From Taishania sp037189645 (lineage in GTDB: Bacteria > Bacteroidota > Bacteroidia > Flavobacteriales_D > Crocinitomicaceae): 64,000 bases of DNA. A program made the position numbers and the translations under genes. The notes below the pieces were generated by a model. That model was given only the letters and a program-made list of their open reading frames with translations. It searched no databases and was not told the DNA's origin. Numbering within the stretch: position 1 is the stretch's first letter; every line of letters starts with the position of its first letter. Below are positions 44,437 to 52,710 of the stretch, piece by piece. The stretch spans positions 372,001-436,000 of the forward strand of contig JBBCIY010000002.1 in the NCBI GenBank assembly GCA_037189645.1. Reading direction: 5' to 3'.

Positions 44437-44778
44437 ATGAACAATTTAAGAAACAAAGTTAGTTTGATCGGACGTTTGGGAGCGCAGCCGGAAGTAGTAA
44501 AAACAGAAAACGGGAGAACACTTGCGCGGTTTTCGCTGGCAGTAAATTCGGGTTACAAAGACAAAAACGGGAATTGGGTGAACGACACGCAATGGCACAA
44601 TATAAATGCCTGGGGAAAAACAGCAGATCTGGTAAAACGCCTGTTGGGGAAAGGCCAGGAAGTTGTTGTTGAAGGCAGGTTGATGAACCGTTCATACGAA
44701 ACAAAGAGTGGTGAGAAACGATTCTCCACTACGATCGAAATGAATGAATTCCTCGCACTGACACCAAAAAATAATTAA
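44437..44778 (+). CDS. Short single-stranded DNA-binding protein, no acidic tail (copy 1)
   Basis: The 113-residue protein is an SSB-type OB-fold: NKVSLIGRLGAQPEVV at the start, TENGRTLARFSLAV, NDTQWHNINAWGKTADLV and VEGRLMNRSYETKSG. It ends soon after the OB-fold (LTPKNN) and lacks the long glycine-rich linker and the acidic DDxPF tip through which standard SSB recruits repair proteins. It is first of three tandem paralogues. A near-promoter box CAACTTTG lies at 44364-44371. It may serve competence, plasmid-like or other DNA-processing roles, but none is shown. Confidence 0.82.
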   Translation: MNNLRNKVSLIGRLGAQPEVVKTENGRTLARFSLAVNSGYKDKNGNWVNDTQWHNINAWGKTADLVKRLLGKGQEVVVEGRLMNRSYETKSGEKRFSTTIEMNEFLALTPKNN

Positions 44779-44834
44779 TAACCTTTTATACAAACCAGTG
44801 TGACCGGTTGGTCACGCTTAAAACCAAATACCTT

Positions 44835-45146
44835 ATGAATCACGTAAATTTAATTGGAAAAATGTGCTCTGCTCCGAAGATCGTAGAGCTGGAAAACGGG
44901 CGACGCATCGCGAAATTTTCTATGTCAACCGATGAAATGATTTTAACTGCTGAAGGAGCGTCCAGAAAACGAACCCACTGGCACCGGATTACAGCCTGGG
45001 GAAAATGGGTAAGGGTACTGGAAGAACTGGGATCCTGCGGAATGGAACTGGCTGTTGAGGGAAAATTGATTACACGTTTTTACAATAACAACGGCCAGCG
45101 GAGATGTGTTTCGGAAGTTGAGGTGAACGACCTGGTAATCCTTTAA
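44835..45146 (+). CDS. Short SSB-type OB-fold protein (copy 2)
   Basis: This 103-residue paralogue has NHVNLIGKMCSAPKIVELENGRRIAKFSMST, THWHRITAWGKW, VEGKLITRFYNNNGQRR and ends at EVNDLVIL right after the fold. It aligns with copy 1 through the WHxIxAWGK motif and has no C-terminal tail. The ATG at 44835 is preferred; a longer start at 44808 would use TTG. It lies 56 bp after copy 1 and 10 bp before copy 3, so the three are probably one operon. Confidence 0.78.
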   Translation: MNHVNLIGKMCSAPKIVELENGRRIAKFSMSTDEMILTAEGASRKRTHWHRITAWGKWVRVLEELGSCGMELAVEGKLITRFYNNNGQRRCVSEVEVNDLVIL

Positions 45147-45156
45147 CTTAAGCCGT

Positions 45157-45483
45157 ATGACAACCATAAGAAATCACGTTACACTGATCGGAAGCATTGC
45201 GTCTGACAAACGGATTACACAATTCGATAACGGCCACAAGATCGTTCGGTTTAATGTCGCTACTGACTCAGAATACAGAGCCAATAACGGGAAGATTAAA
45301 ATATCCACCGAACGGCACAAGGTATTTGCATGGGGAAATATAGCGGCATTTGTTGAGAAGTTCGGAGAAAAAGGAAAGAAAGTTGCCATCCATGGCCGAT
45401 TGATCACCCGCTCCTATTTCAGCCCGGATGGTGTTAAAAGAACGATCACAGAAGTTGAGATCAGGCACATACTTGGATTGTAA
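45157..45483 (+). CDS. Short SSB-type OB-fold protein (copy 3)
   Basis: The 108-residue third paralogue carries RNHVTLIGSIASDKRITQFDNGHKIVRFNVAT, TERHKVFAWGNI, VAIHGRLITRSYFSPDG and ends at EVEIRHILGL. The tryptophan of the WHxI motif is replaced (RHKV) but the AWG turn remains. It is more divergent than the other two and lacks an acidic tail. A terminator follows at 45565. Confidence 0.77.
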   Translation: MTTIRNHVTLIGSIASDKRITQFDNGHKIVRFNVATDSEYRANNGKIKISTERHKVFAWGNIAAFVEKFGEKGKKVAIHGRLITRSYFSPDGVKRTITEVEIRHILGL

Positions 45484-45564
45484 ACCTTGTACCTTCCTAC
45501 CTTTTATTTTTAGTTATACATGGTTAGTTAGTGTTTAGTTGTTACCTACCTTTACAACAAAAGG

Positions 45565-45598
45565 AAAAATCCCGGATCAGTTTTGACCCGGGATTTTT
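45565..45598. terminator. Terminator between the SSB trio and the second tonB gene
   Basis: Arms AAAAATCCCGG (45565-45575) and CCGGGATTTTT (45588-45598) form an 11-bp stem, with TCA/TGA pairing inside the loop. It can end both converging transcripts, and its sequence resembles the hairpin at 46757. Confidence 0.85.
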
Positions 45599-45605
45599 AG
45601 TAGGA

Positions 45606-46478
45606 TCACCCTTTGATCTTAAAAGCAACGGGCATTGTATAGTAACTTCTTACAATGTTACCGTTTTTCCTGCCGGGTTTCCACTTCGGCATGGATTTGA
45701 TTACGCGCATGGCTTCTTTGTCGCATTCAAGGCAATTCGCTACACCTTTTTGGACTTCAACGCTTCCGATGCTTCCATCTTTTTCGACTACAAAGCGAAG
45801 GTTTGCTTTACCTTCAATCCCAGCCTGGAGTGGAATTTCAGGATACTTCATGTTTTTACTGAAATATTTCATCATTGCGGCATAACCGCCCGGGAATTCA
45901 GCTTCTTCATCCACCCAGGTTTCGACATCCGGTGTGGTTAGCTGAATTGTTTTTACTGTTTTATCCAGTGGCTCCTTAAAATCCGGTTCTTTCCCATCGT
46001 CGATGTTTTGATTCCCGATTTTAACTTCATTATCGATATCATCTTGGGTATTTATCCGTGTTGACGTAGGATCATCTGTAATTTCGAATTTACTGAAGTC
46101 GATTTCTTTTGCCAGCTGTTCTGTTTTATCAATTTTTTCGACAACCGGTTTATCAATAACTACATCTATTTCAACAGGGGGTAAATCTATTTCCACTTGT
46201 AAACCGTCAGAAGCTATGATCTCATCTTCTACTACATCTTTTGTAAGAAGATAGGCACCATAACTCATTCCGATTGTCGTAACAACTCCCAGGATAACCA
46301 TAATGAGTGTCTTATCGTAATTCCTGCGAATTTCATAAGCACCATACTTTTTGTTTCGTTTGTCAAATACAACATCGTTTCGGGATGAAGATGTGACTTG
46401 CTGCCAGTTTCTGGATGAGAAGTAGTCGTAAAGAGATACGAGCAACAAAACTGCAGCGATTGAAATGATAATTTCCAT
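45606..46478 (-). CDS. TonB family energy transducer, second copy
   Basis: The 290-residue protein has an N-terminal helix, a YxxYFSSRNWQQVTSSSRNDVVFDKRNKKYGAYEIRR cytoplasmic segment, a second helix at about 60-80, a periplasmic acidic linker and a TonB-C domain (FVVEKDGSIGSVEVQKG, MPKWKPGRKNGNIVRSYYTMPVAF). It is clearly a paralogue of the next gene, about 330 bp away, sharing most of its C-terminal domain and the cytoplasmic motif, but its linker differs. It is expected to carry energy from ExbB/ExbD to an outer membrane receptor. The start at 46478 matches the paralogue's N-terminus. Confidence 0.85.
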   Translation of the reverse strand: MEIIISIAAVLLLVSLYDYFSSRNWQQVTSSSRNDVVFDKRNKKYGAYEIRRNYDKTLIMVILGVVTTIGMSYGAYLLTKDVVEDEIIASDGLQVEIDLPPVEIDVVIDKPVVEKIDKTEQLAKEIDFSKFEITDDPTSTRINTQDDIDNEVKIGNQNIDDGKEPDFKEPLDKTVKTIQLTTPDVETWVDEEAEFPGGYAAMMKYFSKNMKYPEIPLQAGIEGKANLRFVVEKDGSIGSVEVQKGVANCLECDKEAMRVIKSMPKWKPGRKNGNIVRSYYTMPVAFKIKG

Positions 46479-46808
46479 AACTTGATTTTTTAAATGTTTA
46501 CACTTTTTTACTGACTTAGATGAGACTATCGCTTTAAGCATGAATAGTCTTTACTGTGACTTGTCTGCAGGTCAACTGCTTCTTTTAATTTCCTGTTTCA
46601 TACTATTATTTTTTAGGTTTTATACTAATTTAAAGCATTAAGTCATGTGAAACAGGCACAAGTATGGAAACCGGTAAGTTGTTGATTGTTTGGTGCTTTT
46701 TTTTATTTAAAAGGAAAAAGACCTTTTTGGGGAGAAATTGCCGGGTGCAGAAAATAAAAAACCCCGGGTCAAAACTGACCCGGGGTTTTTGTATAGGAAT
46801 TAAACTAA
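46479..46808. other. Spacer between the two tonB paralogues
   Basis: It holds the terminator at 46757-46790 and no convincing gene. A 33-codon frame near 46540 on the plus strand looks spurious. An AT-rich stretch before 46478 could hold a promoter for copy 2, but I see no exact TAnnTTTG there. Confidence 0.4.
46757..46790. terminator. Long GC-rich terminator hairpin after the Ton operon
   Basis: Perfect 15-bp arms AAAAACCCCGGGTCA (46757-46771) and TGACCCGGGGTTTTT (46776-46790) enclose an AAAC loop. It lies 19 bp past the tonB stop at 46809 on the minus strand. Confidence 0.92.
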
Positions 46809-47675
46809 TTATTTAAGCTTGAAGGCTACCGGCATACTGAAATAACTTCGTACCGCTTTACCACCATTTTTACCTGGCTTCCATTTCGGCATTGATTTAA
46901 TTACACGGATTGCCTCTTTGTCGCATTCAGGACAGTTCGGAACACCTTTCTGAACTGTAACATTACCGATAGAACCATCTTTTTCGACAACGAAACGAAC
47001 ATTTGCTTTTCCTTCGATACCTGCCTGAACGGCAATTTCAGGATATTTCATGTTCTTGCTGAAGAATTTCATCATCTCGGCGTAACCACCCGGGAATTCA
47101 GCTTCCTCTTCTACGAACGTCTCGATTTTTTCAGGACCTCTTTCGGTAACAACCGGTTGCTTGATTTCCGGTTCTTTGAAGGTTTCTTCCACATCCTCAA
47201 TGTTCTGATTACCTGCTTTGGTTTCCTGAACGTCTTCCTGCGTATTCAGGCGTGTTTCAACCACTTCATCAGTGATTTCAAACTCCCTGAAATCCAGCTG
47301 TTTCTCCAGTTCTACAGGAGGTTCTTCCACAGGAGGTTCTTCAAGGATCTCTTCCTCTTCCTGTGGTGGCATTTCGAACTCTGCCTGGAATTCACTGTAA
47401 GCTGGTTCCTCTATCTCTTCCGGAAGAGACTTCACAAACAGGTAAGCTCCGTAGCTGACACCGATTGCAACGATCACTCCCAAAAGGATGAATATGATGG
47501 TTTTATCATAATTCTTGCGAATTTCATAAGCACCATACTCTTTGTTCCTGTCATCAAAAACGACCTCGTTTCTGCTTGCAGACGTTACCTGCTGCCAGCT
47601 CTTCGATGAAAAATAATCATACAAAGAGACCAGTAGTACCAATGCTGCAATGACGATAACAATTGAAATACTCAT
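46809..47675 (-). CDS. tonB: TonB energy transducer
   Basis: The 288-residue TonB begins with a membrane helix, then the cytoplasmic SLYDYFSSKSWQQVTSASRN segment and a second helix (about residues 57-77), an acidic Glu-rich linker (EEEEILEEPPVEEPPVE) and the TonB-C domain (FVVEKDGSIGNVTVQKG, MPKWKPGKNG). It couples the proton motive force captured by ExbB/ExbD to outer membrane receptors such as SusC-type proteins. It starts three bases after the exbD stop and is last in exbB-exbD-exbD-tonB. Two helices before the periplasmic part are a variation seen in Bacteroidota. Confidence 0.9.
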   Translation of the reverse strand: MSISIVIVIAALVLLVSLYDYFSSKSWQQVTSASRNEVVFDDRNKEYGAYEIRKNYDKTIIFILLGVIVAIGVSYGAYLFVKSLPEEIEEPAYSEFQAEFEMPPQEEEEILEEPPVEEPPVELEKQLDFREFEITDEVVETRLNTQEDVQETKAGNQNIEDVEETFKEPEIKQPVVTERGPEKIETFVEEEAEFPGGYAEMMKFFSKNMKYPEIAVQAGIEGKANVRFVVEKDGSIGNVTVQKGVPNCPECDKEAIRVIKSMPKWKPGKNGGKAVRSYFSMPVAFKLK

Positions 47676-47677
47676 AA

Positions 47678-48322
47678 CTAATCTTTTTTAGTTTTTGCTC
47701 TTACTAACTCGAGTTCCGAAGCAGTGATTTCAGAAGGAAGGAATGCACCGATCTCAGCAATTCTCAGCTCGTCGATCATGTCAATAAAGTTCCTGCATTT
47801 CGCCATGTCATCTGTTTTAACCAACACTTTAAGAGCTTGGGGATCTCCCTTTTTCTCTTTCAGAATCCTGGCATGTGTTGTATCTGCAATCTCTTTACCG
47901 CGCAATTGCCTGTCTAACCCTGCTTTTTGCTCAAGTACATAACGGTTCTTGTCTGTAAGAAGTTTTCTTACTCCGTCAGCTCCGAAGTTCGTTTCCGACA
48001 GTTGTGTCGCCGGTTTTCCTTCTTTATTGCTTTCCGGATAGAATTGATTTTCATAATAGAAAATCCGGTCCTCTGAAAGTATGAACGTGATTGCGTTGTT
48101 TACTTTCGGCTTATCAGGATCTGTTGGTTTATTTTCTTCCTTCGGAGGATAAGCCAAACTCATGATCTTAGGCTTGCTGAATGTTGATGTCATTACGAAG
48201 AATGTCAACAACAGGAATCCCAAGTCTACCATCGGAGTCATATCCACTGTAGGAATACCTCTTTTGGGTCTTTTCTTACCACCTTTGTGGTCCTGTCCAC
48301 CTGATTCTTGTATCTGTGCCAT
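47678..48322 (-). CDS. exbD: ExbD/TolR family biopolymer transport protein (second copy)
   Basis: The 214-residue protein has one membrane helix with TVDMTPMVDLGFLLLTFFVMTSTF, which contains the conserved proton-carrying aspartate, and a periplasmic domain. With ExbB and the other ExbD it forms the motor that powers TonB. It is two bases from the upstream exbD and two from tonB. Pairs of exbD genes are usual in Bacteroidota. Confidence 0.9.
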   Translation of the reverse strand: MAQIQESGGQDHKGGKKRPKRGIPTVDMTPMVDLGFLLLTFFVMTSTFSKPKIMSLAYPPKEENKPTDPDKPKVNNAITFILSEDRIFYYENQFYPESNKEGKPATQLSETNFGADGVRKLLTDKNRYVLEQKAGLDRQLRGKEIADTTHARILKEKKGDPQALKVLVKTDDMAKCRNFIDMIDELRIAEIGAFLPSEITASELELVRAKTKKD

Positions 48323-48323
48323 A

Positions 48324-49010
48324 TTAATGTTCAGTTTTTCGTGGATCCGCCTTTAAAGACGTGATAAAACTCAAATTATTTTCCTTCAGGTCTCTGAATG
48401 TTTCCACCACTCTTTTAGCAAATATATAATCTGCATTTCCGTCGACTTTCAATACAAATTTTGGTTTGAAATCGGATACTTTAACGTCGATATTCTTTTC
48501 TCTCGCCGCCATGTATTCAGCTTCACCAAATGCAAGCAGTTCTGTTCTGCCCGCCGTGATCCAGTCTTTTAACTGATTGTTCGTTGAATCTGTCGGAACA
48601 CCCACTGAGGATTCAATAAACCTTGTACGATCATGTTCATTCATGCTCAGGTATGCCGGAAGCTGCGACATAGAGCAGCCAATATCCGATAATTTTGTGA
48701 ACTCCTGAACCTGCTCGTTTGAGAAAGGAATTTTATATTTTTCAGACATGCGTAAAAGCATGTTCTTTTTGGTATCTTCCTTTCCTGCAATCCCGTAGAA
48801 TACACGTCCGCTCTTATCGACAGTAACTCTCACCAGCATATTGTTGGGGATAACGTTTTCTGCGATACTGGCAGGAACATCTACAGGTACAATTTCATCA
48901 GAACGGAAATTAGCGGAAAGCATAAAGAAAGTCACTAGCAGGAATGCCAGGTCCACCATCGGTGTCATGTCAATCCCCGGAGCGCTTTTTGGTTTGCTAA
49001 CTTTCGCCAT
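48324..49010 (-). CDS. exbD: ExbD/TolR family biopolymer transport protein (first copy)
   Basis: The 228-residue protein has the same IDMTPMVDLAFLLVTFFMLSANF transmembrane signature, with its aspartate, and a longer divergent periplasmic domain. It sits between exbB and the second exbD in the Ton motor operon. The two ExbD copies differ outside the helix and may form a heteromeric complex, which is inference. Confidence 0.9.
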   Translation of the reverse strand: MAKVSKPKSAPGIDMTPMVDLAFLLVTFFMLSANFRSDEIVPVDVPASIAENVIPNNMLVRVTVDKSGRVFYGIAGKEDTKKNMLLRMSEKYKIPFSNEQVQEFTKLSDIGCSMSQLPAYLSMNEHDRTRFIESSVGVPTDSTNNQLKDWITAGRTELLAFGEAEYMAAREKNIDVKVSDFKPKFVLKVDGNADYIFAKRVVETFRDLKENNLSFITSLKADPRKTEH

Positions 49011-49054
49011 TTCTTTTACTATTTATTTTAGTTAAAAAATCGTTTCGTTCGTAA

Positions 49055-49858
49055 TTATTTTACTGATTTAGTAAAATCCTGTACGATTGTAAAGCTCGCT
49101 TCATCCATGCTGTGAGTCATCTGATCCACTTTTGTAGAGAACAGGTTGTAGAAAATGATCGCGATTGTTGAACCTGTAATACCAAGAGCGGTGTTGATCA
49201 AGGCTTCGGAGATACCCGCCGACAACTGAGCTGTATCAGGAGCTCCGTGTGACATCGCACCGAACGATTTGATCATCCCCAATACCGTACCGATCAAACC
49301 AACCAATACGGAGATGGATGCAATTGTGGAAAGAACAGGAAGGTTTTTAGACAACATAGGCAATTCCAGTGCAGTCGCTTCTTCCAGCTCTTTTTTCACA
49401 GCTTCGATTTTTTGCTCTTTATTTAAAGTAGGGTCATTTTGTGTAGCTTCGTATTTTTCCAATCCGGCTACAACAACGTTTGCCAAAGAACCTTTCTGAG
49501 TTTCGCATGCTTCTTTTGCACCTTCAAGGTTACCTTCTGCAAGTAAATTTTTGATTTTAACAATGAATGCGTCCAGGCTTCCTTTCCCTTTTGCTTTCCC
49601 CAGCGTTACAAAACGCTCAACTGTATAGATAATGGATACTAATACGATTGAAATAAGCATAGGTACGATGAATCCCCCTTTGTAAATAATCCCGAGGTAA
49701 TTTCCTTGAATTGGCTCGTTCTCCGGGTTATTGTCAATAAAGTTAGCCGGGTTACCGAAAATGAATTTGTAAACTAAAATACCAATCACTAAAGCAATTA
49801 CGATTGCAATTGCACCAACTAGCGCGGAAAAACCTCCCGCCGATTTTCTACTACTCAT
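49055..49858 (-). CDS. exbB: ExbB/TolQ/MotA family proton channel
   Basis: The 267-residue protein has membrane helices near residues 11-35, 55-75, about 165-185 and 210-235, and the characteristic TIASISVLVGLIGTVLGMIKSF segment with a second INTALGITGSTIAIIFYNLF helix. It forms the channel with the two ExbD proteins downstream. It is first in the operon and has a promoter box 38 bp upstream. Confidence 0.93.
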   Translation of the reverse strand: MSSRKSAGGFSALVGAIAIVIALVIGILVYKFIFGNPANFIDNNPENEPIQGNYLGIIYKGGFIVPMLISIVLVSIIYTVERFVTLGKAKGKGSLDAFIVKIKNLLAEGNLEGAKEACETQKGSLANVVVAGLEKYEATQNDPTLNKEQKIEAVKKELEEATALELPMLSKNLPVLSTIASISVLVGLIGTVLGMIKSFGAMSHGAPDTAQLSAGISEALINTALGITGSTIAIIFYNLFSTKVDQMTHSMDEASFTIVQDFTKSVK

Positions 49859-49896
49859 AATTCAATTTTTAAGTTCTTAAACATTAGTTAATAGGG

Positions 49897-49904
49897 CAAA
49901 CTTA
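49897..49904 (-). promoter_or_regulatory. Bacteroidota -7 promoter box TAAGTTTG for the Ton operon
   Basis: Exact TAnnTTTG on the minus strand, 38 bp before the exbB ATG at 49858. The -33 element is not clear. Confidence 0.55.
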
Positions 49905-50108
49905 ATAAAAGGATTTGAAATAATCTCAATGAAGCGGCAAGAGTGTGAAATTTTTTATTGAAATGATGTTATTTTAATTTAAAATATCCACATTTTAAAG
50001 TGAAAAGCATTTATACCGGTAAATCGCTTAATAAACAGCTAATATAAATTTAACATTCATCTTTGATTATTAACTTCATACAAGCTGAAAAACCGGAGAG
50101 GGAAGGAA

Positions 50109-50972
50109 TTACATTCTTTCCAGCACATACTGGATCAGTTCTTTCATTTCATTTTCATACCCCTGTGAGAATTGCATATTCGGACGGTTGGCCACACCCA
50201 GGCAGATCGTAGCGCTCCGGTGACCCAACGCCTTTGACAAGGAAAATAATGCAGAGCTTTCCATTTCGAAATTGTTGATCTTTAAACCAGCATATCCGAA
50301 AGATGTCAGGCGTTCATTCATATGGGTGGTTCTTGTCCTGAGATTGAGCTGCCTTCCCTGGGGGCCGTAAAAACCACTGCTGGTTACGGTAATCCCGGGA
50401 TGTGTTTTTTCAGATGAAAGCCGGTTCACCAATTCCTCGCTTGCTTCTGTATAATAGGGCACTACCTCTTGGGGCAATGAGAGGTGCTGGCTGATTAAAT
50501 CACTGAGCTTCTTTTCGTTTTCGGAAAAGGGAATGTCATAAAAGTGAGCGACATTATCCAGCCCGAATGCTGCACAGCTTAGGATATAGGAATGTACGGG
50601 GATGTGGGGCTGCAGGATTCCGCAGGTGCCGATCCGTATCAATTCCAGTGAAGTGCGTTCTGGTTTTGCTGTACGGGCCTGCAGATTGATATTGGCCAGC
50701 GCGTCCAGCTCATTTACGACAATATCAATGTTATCCGTTCCGATTCCGCTGGAAAGCACGGTAATCCGTTTTCCTTTATACGTACCGGTATGTGTTACGA
50801 ACTCGCGGTGCTGGGAAGTATGCTCAATCGCATCAAAGAAACTGCTTACCAGTGCAACTCTGTCCTGGTCTCCTACCAGGATGATCTTCGTGGAAATGTT
50901 CTCAGGAAACAAGCCGAGATGATAAACTTTACCGTTCTTGTCCAGTACCAGTTCAGAAGCAGGAAATGTCAT
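50109..50972 (-). CDS. Nucleoside phosphorylase (uridine phosphorylase-like)
   Basis: The 287-residue protein contains the phosphorylase-1 features ILVGDQDRVALVSSFFD, HTGTYKGKRITVLSSGIGTDN, ELIRIGTCGILQPHIPVHSYI and NNFEMESSALFSLSKALGH, which hold the phosphate- and ribose-binding residues. It should split a nucleoside with phosphate in salvage; uridine is the best guess. It is divergent from a Crp-like regulator gene with only 84 bp between them. Confidence 0.88.
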   Translation of the reverse strand: MTFPASELVLDKNGKVYHLGLFPENISTKIILVGDQDRVALVSSFFDAIEHTSQHREFVTHTGTYKGKRITVLSSGIGTDNIDIVVNELDALANINLQARTAKPERTSLELIRIGTCGILQPHIPVHSYILSCAAFGLDNVAHFYDIPFSENEKKLSDLISQHLSLPQEVVPYYTEASEELVNRLSSEKTHPGITVTSSGFYGPQGRQLNLRTRTTHMNERLTSFGYAGLKINNFEMESSALFSLSKALGHRSATICLGVANRPNMQFSQGYENEMKELIQYVLERM

Positions 50973-51056
50973 AGCTTGAAATTTTAGTAACTACAATAGT
51001 ACTAATTTTTGTGTGATCTGTTGCGAATTTTCACCTCGCTATCGTAATATTGCACT

Positions 51057-51572
51057 ATGAAGCAGCTATTGGACACCGGAATTTTCAAACGGCGGATTGT
51101 TTTAAAAAGAAACGATTATCTGAAAGATATTGGCTCCGTGGATACCAATATTTATTTTGTTAAGAGCGGAAGCCTTCGGATCTTTATTGTAGATGAAACG
51201 GAAGAGCGGACTGTCCGGTTTGGGTATAAAGACAACATCATTGTTTCACTGGATTCGTTCATAAGTGAAAGGAGTTCTGATTTTATTATCCAGGCATTGA
51301 AACAAACCACTTTGCTGGCAGCCACTAAAGAGGATTTTATGGAACTGGTACATGCCTCGGCTGAAAATACCCGCTTGTACCAGCAGATCCTCGAAGACCT
51401 GGTGCTGCAGCAGATCGAGCGGGAAAAGGATTTACTGATCAATTCTCCCGGACAGCGATACGAGCGGGTATTGAAACGCAGCCCTCAATTGTTCCAGGAG
51501 GTTTCTAACAGGTATATTGCGAATTATCTGCGCATGACTCCCGAAACATTATCACGATTGAAAAAGTCTTGA
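51057..51572 (+). CDS. Crp/Fnr-like transcriptional regulator (short Bacteroidota type)
   Basis: The 171-residue protein has a cyclic-nucleotide-binding-like N-terminal domain (residues 15-110, with IYFVKSGSLRIFIVDETEERTVRFG) and a compact C-terminal helix-turn-helix ending ANYLRMTPETLSRLKK. That ending is typical of Bacteroidota Crp-family proteins. Iron-sulfur cysteines are absent. It may regulate the divergent nucleoside phosphorylase gene; this is inference. A near promoter (TTG 51021, TAATATTG 51045-51052, 21-bp spacer) precedes it. Confidence 0.85.
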   Translation: MKQLLDTGIFKRRIVLKRNDYLKDIGSVDTNIYFVKSGSLRIFIVDETEERTVRFGYKDNIIVSLDSFISERSSDFIIQALKQTTLLAATKEDFMELVHASAENTRLYQQILEDLVLQQIEREKDLLINSPGQRYERVLKRSPQLFQEVSNRYIANYLRMTPETLSRLKKS

Positions 51573-51622
51573 TTTCGATCAATGATTTACAAACAGGATA
51601 GTTGGAACTTTGCTCAAAAAAG

Positions 51623-52198
51623 ATGAAAATTAAATCCCGTGAACTGATAGAGCAGCTGATTGCTGAAACAAGGAAGGTATCTGAATATGCCGGACAGCTA
51701 AAATCATTTTCTTCGGACCAGCTGAATTACAGGGCATCGAACGATAGCTGGAGTGTACTGGAATGCTTGCAGCACCTGAATTTATACGGACGGTTCTACC
51801 TCCCGGAAATTACCCGGCGGATGGATACAGCTCTTTCCGGCAGGAACAGCAGGCGGGAGGATGATTCATCCGGCTATTTTAAAAGCGGGATTTTGGGAAA
51901 TTACTTTGCCAACAGCATGCTGCCCAAAGCGAAGCTGAACAAGATGAAAACCTTTAAGGAAATGAACCCGATTCACAGTAAGCTGGATCGTTCGGTTATT
52001 GATGAATTCCTTGATCAGCAGGCCGAAATGCAACACCTTCTGAACCGCGCGTTAAATATGGATCTGACACGGACGAAAGTGAGCATTTCATTGTCCCGCT
52101 GGATAAAACTGAGGCTGGGGGATACGTTTCGTTTTGTTATCTATCACAACATGCGCCATATTGAGCAGGTAAAGAGAGTTATAAGCCGTCAGCTATGA
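51623..52198 (+). CDS. DinB family protein
   Basis: The 191-residue helical protein has DSWSVLECLQHLNLYGRF and VIYHNMRHIEQVKRVI, the metal-binding histidine motifs of the DinB/YfiT superfamily. Members are often putative metal-dependent thiol transferases or stress proteins; no specific reaction is known. The ATG at 51623 is preferred over a TTG at 51602. It follows the Crp-like gene by 50 bp and may share its transcript. Confidence 0.83.
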   Translation: MKIKSRELIEQLIAETRKVSEYAGQLKSFSSDQLNYRASNDSWSVLECLQHLNLYGRFYLPEITRRMDTALSGRNSRREDDSSGYFKSGILGNYFANSMLPKAKLNKMKTFKEMNPIHSKLDRSVIDEFLDQQAEMQHLLNRALNMDLTRTKVSISLSRWIKLRLGDTFRFVIYHNMRHIEQVKRVISRQL

Positions 52199-52273
52199 GT
52201 GATCAATATTAACTTCTGGTAATTCATAACTGGTAATGGAAAAAAACGTATTTTGGTCAAAAATTGATGCGTT

Positions 52274-52624
52274 ATGAAAGTGATTACCCTGGTTATCTCA
52301 TTATTTATTTGCTGTAATTTATCTTATTCCCAGCTGATGGGAGGAGAATTGGTGCAGGAAGGCAGAAAGTTGGCCGTTCCATCGGATTTTACCATGTATG
52401 AATCAACGGAAGGGGCTATTTTTTATGAGTTATCGGTTGACAGGGAGGGAAAAGTGACCGGGGCGAAGATCCTGACGGATAAATCTTCCCAGATATCAAC
52501 GCCGTTGCAGGTGCGTGCACGCACGTATGTAATGGGCCTGAAATTTGAACCCGGGACGCATTATCCGAAATTTCATCGTTGTGAGGTGAAAATAAACCTG
52601 GTGAAGAAAGGAACAACTAAATAA
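52274..52624 (+). CDS. Small secreted protein with TonB-C-like domain
   Basis: The 116-residue protein has a signal peptide (VITLVISLFICCNLSYSQ) and a single beta-rich domain with IFYELSVDREGKVTGAKILTD and VMGLKFEPGTHYPKFHRCEVKINL, resembling the TonB C-terminal fold. It has no membrane helix or linker and is therefore not a full TonB. Such stand-alone domains are common in Bacteroidota; the role is unknown. Confidence 0.68.
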   Translation: MKVITLVISLFICCNLSYSQLMGGELVQEGRKLAVPSDFTMYESTEGAIFYELSVDREGKVTGAKILTDKSSQISTPLQVRARTYVMGLKFEPGTHYPKFHRCEVKINLVKKGTTK

Positions 52625-52641
52625 TAACGAATAGGCATTGA

Positions 52642-52680
52642 CAATGTACAATTAAAGTAGATTTCTACCATTGTACATTG
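52642..52680. repeat. Intergenic palindrome CAATGTACAAT / ATTGTACATTG
   Basis: Perfect 11-bp arms at 52642-52652 and 52670-52680 enclose a 17-nt loop that itself pairs GTAG with CTAC. It lies between a gene ending at 52624 and the S9 peptidase gene ending at 52711 on the other strand. It may be a terminator or a dispersed repeat; T-runs are weak. Confidence 0.7.
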
Positions 52681-52710
52681 CCAATTGAATCATTTCCAAT
52701 TTAAAATAAA

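Noticed and set aside
46530..46650. Short 33-codon frame between the tonB copies
   Set aside because: Too short, no promoter box and no similarity I recognise.
52274..52624. Calling the TonB-C-like small protein a full TonB
   Set aside because: It lacks a membrane helix and the long linker; only the terminal domain fold is suggested.
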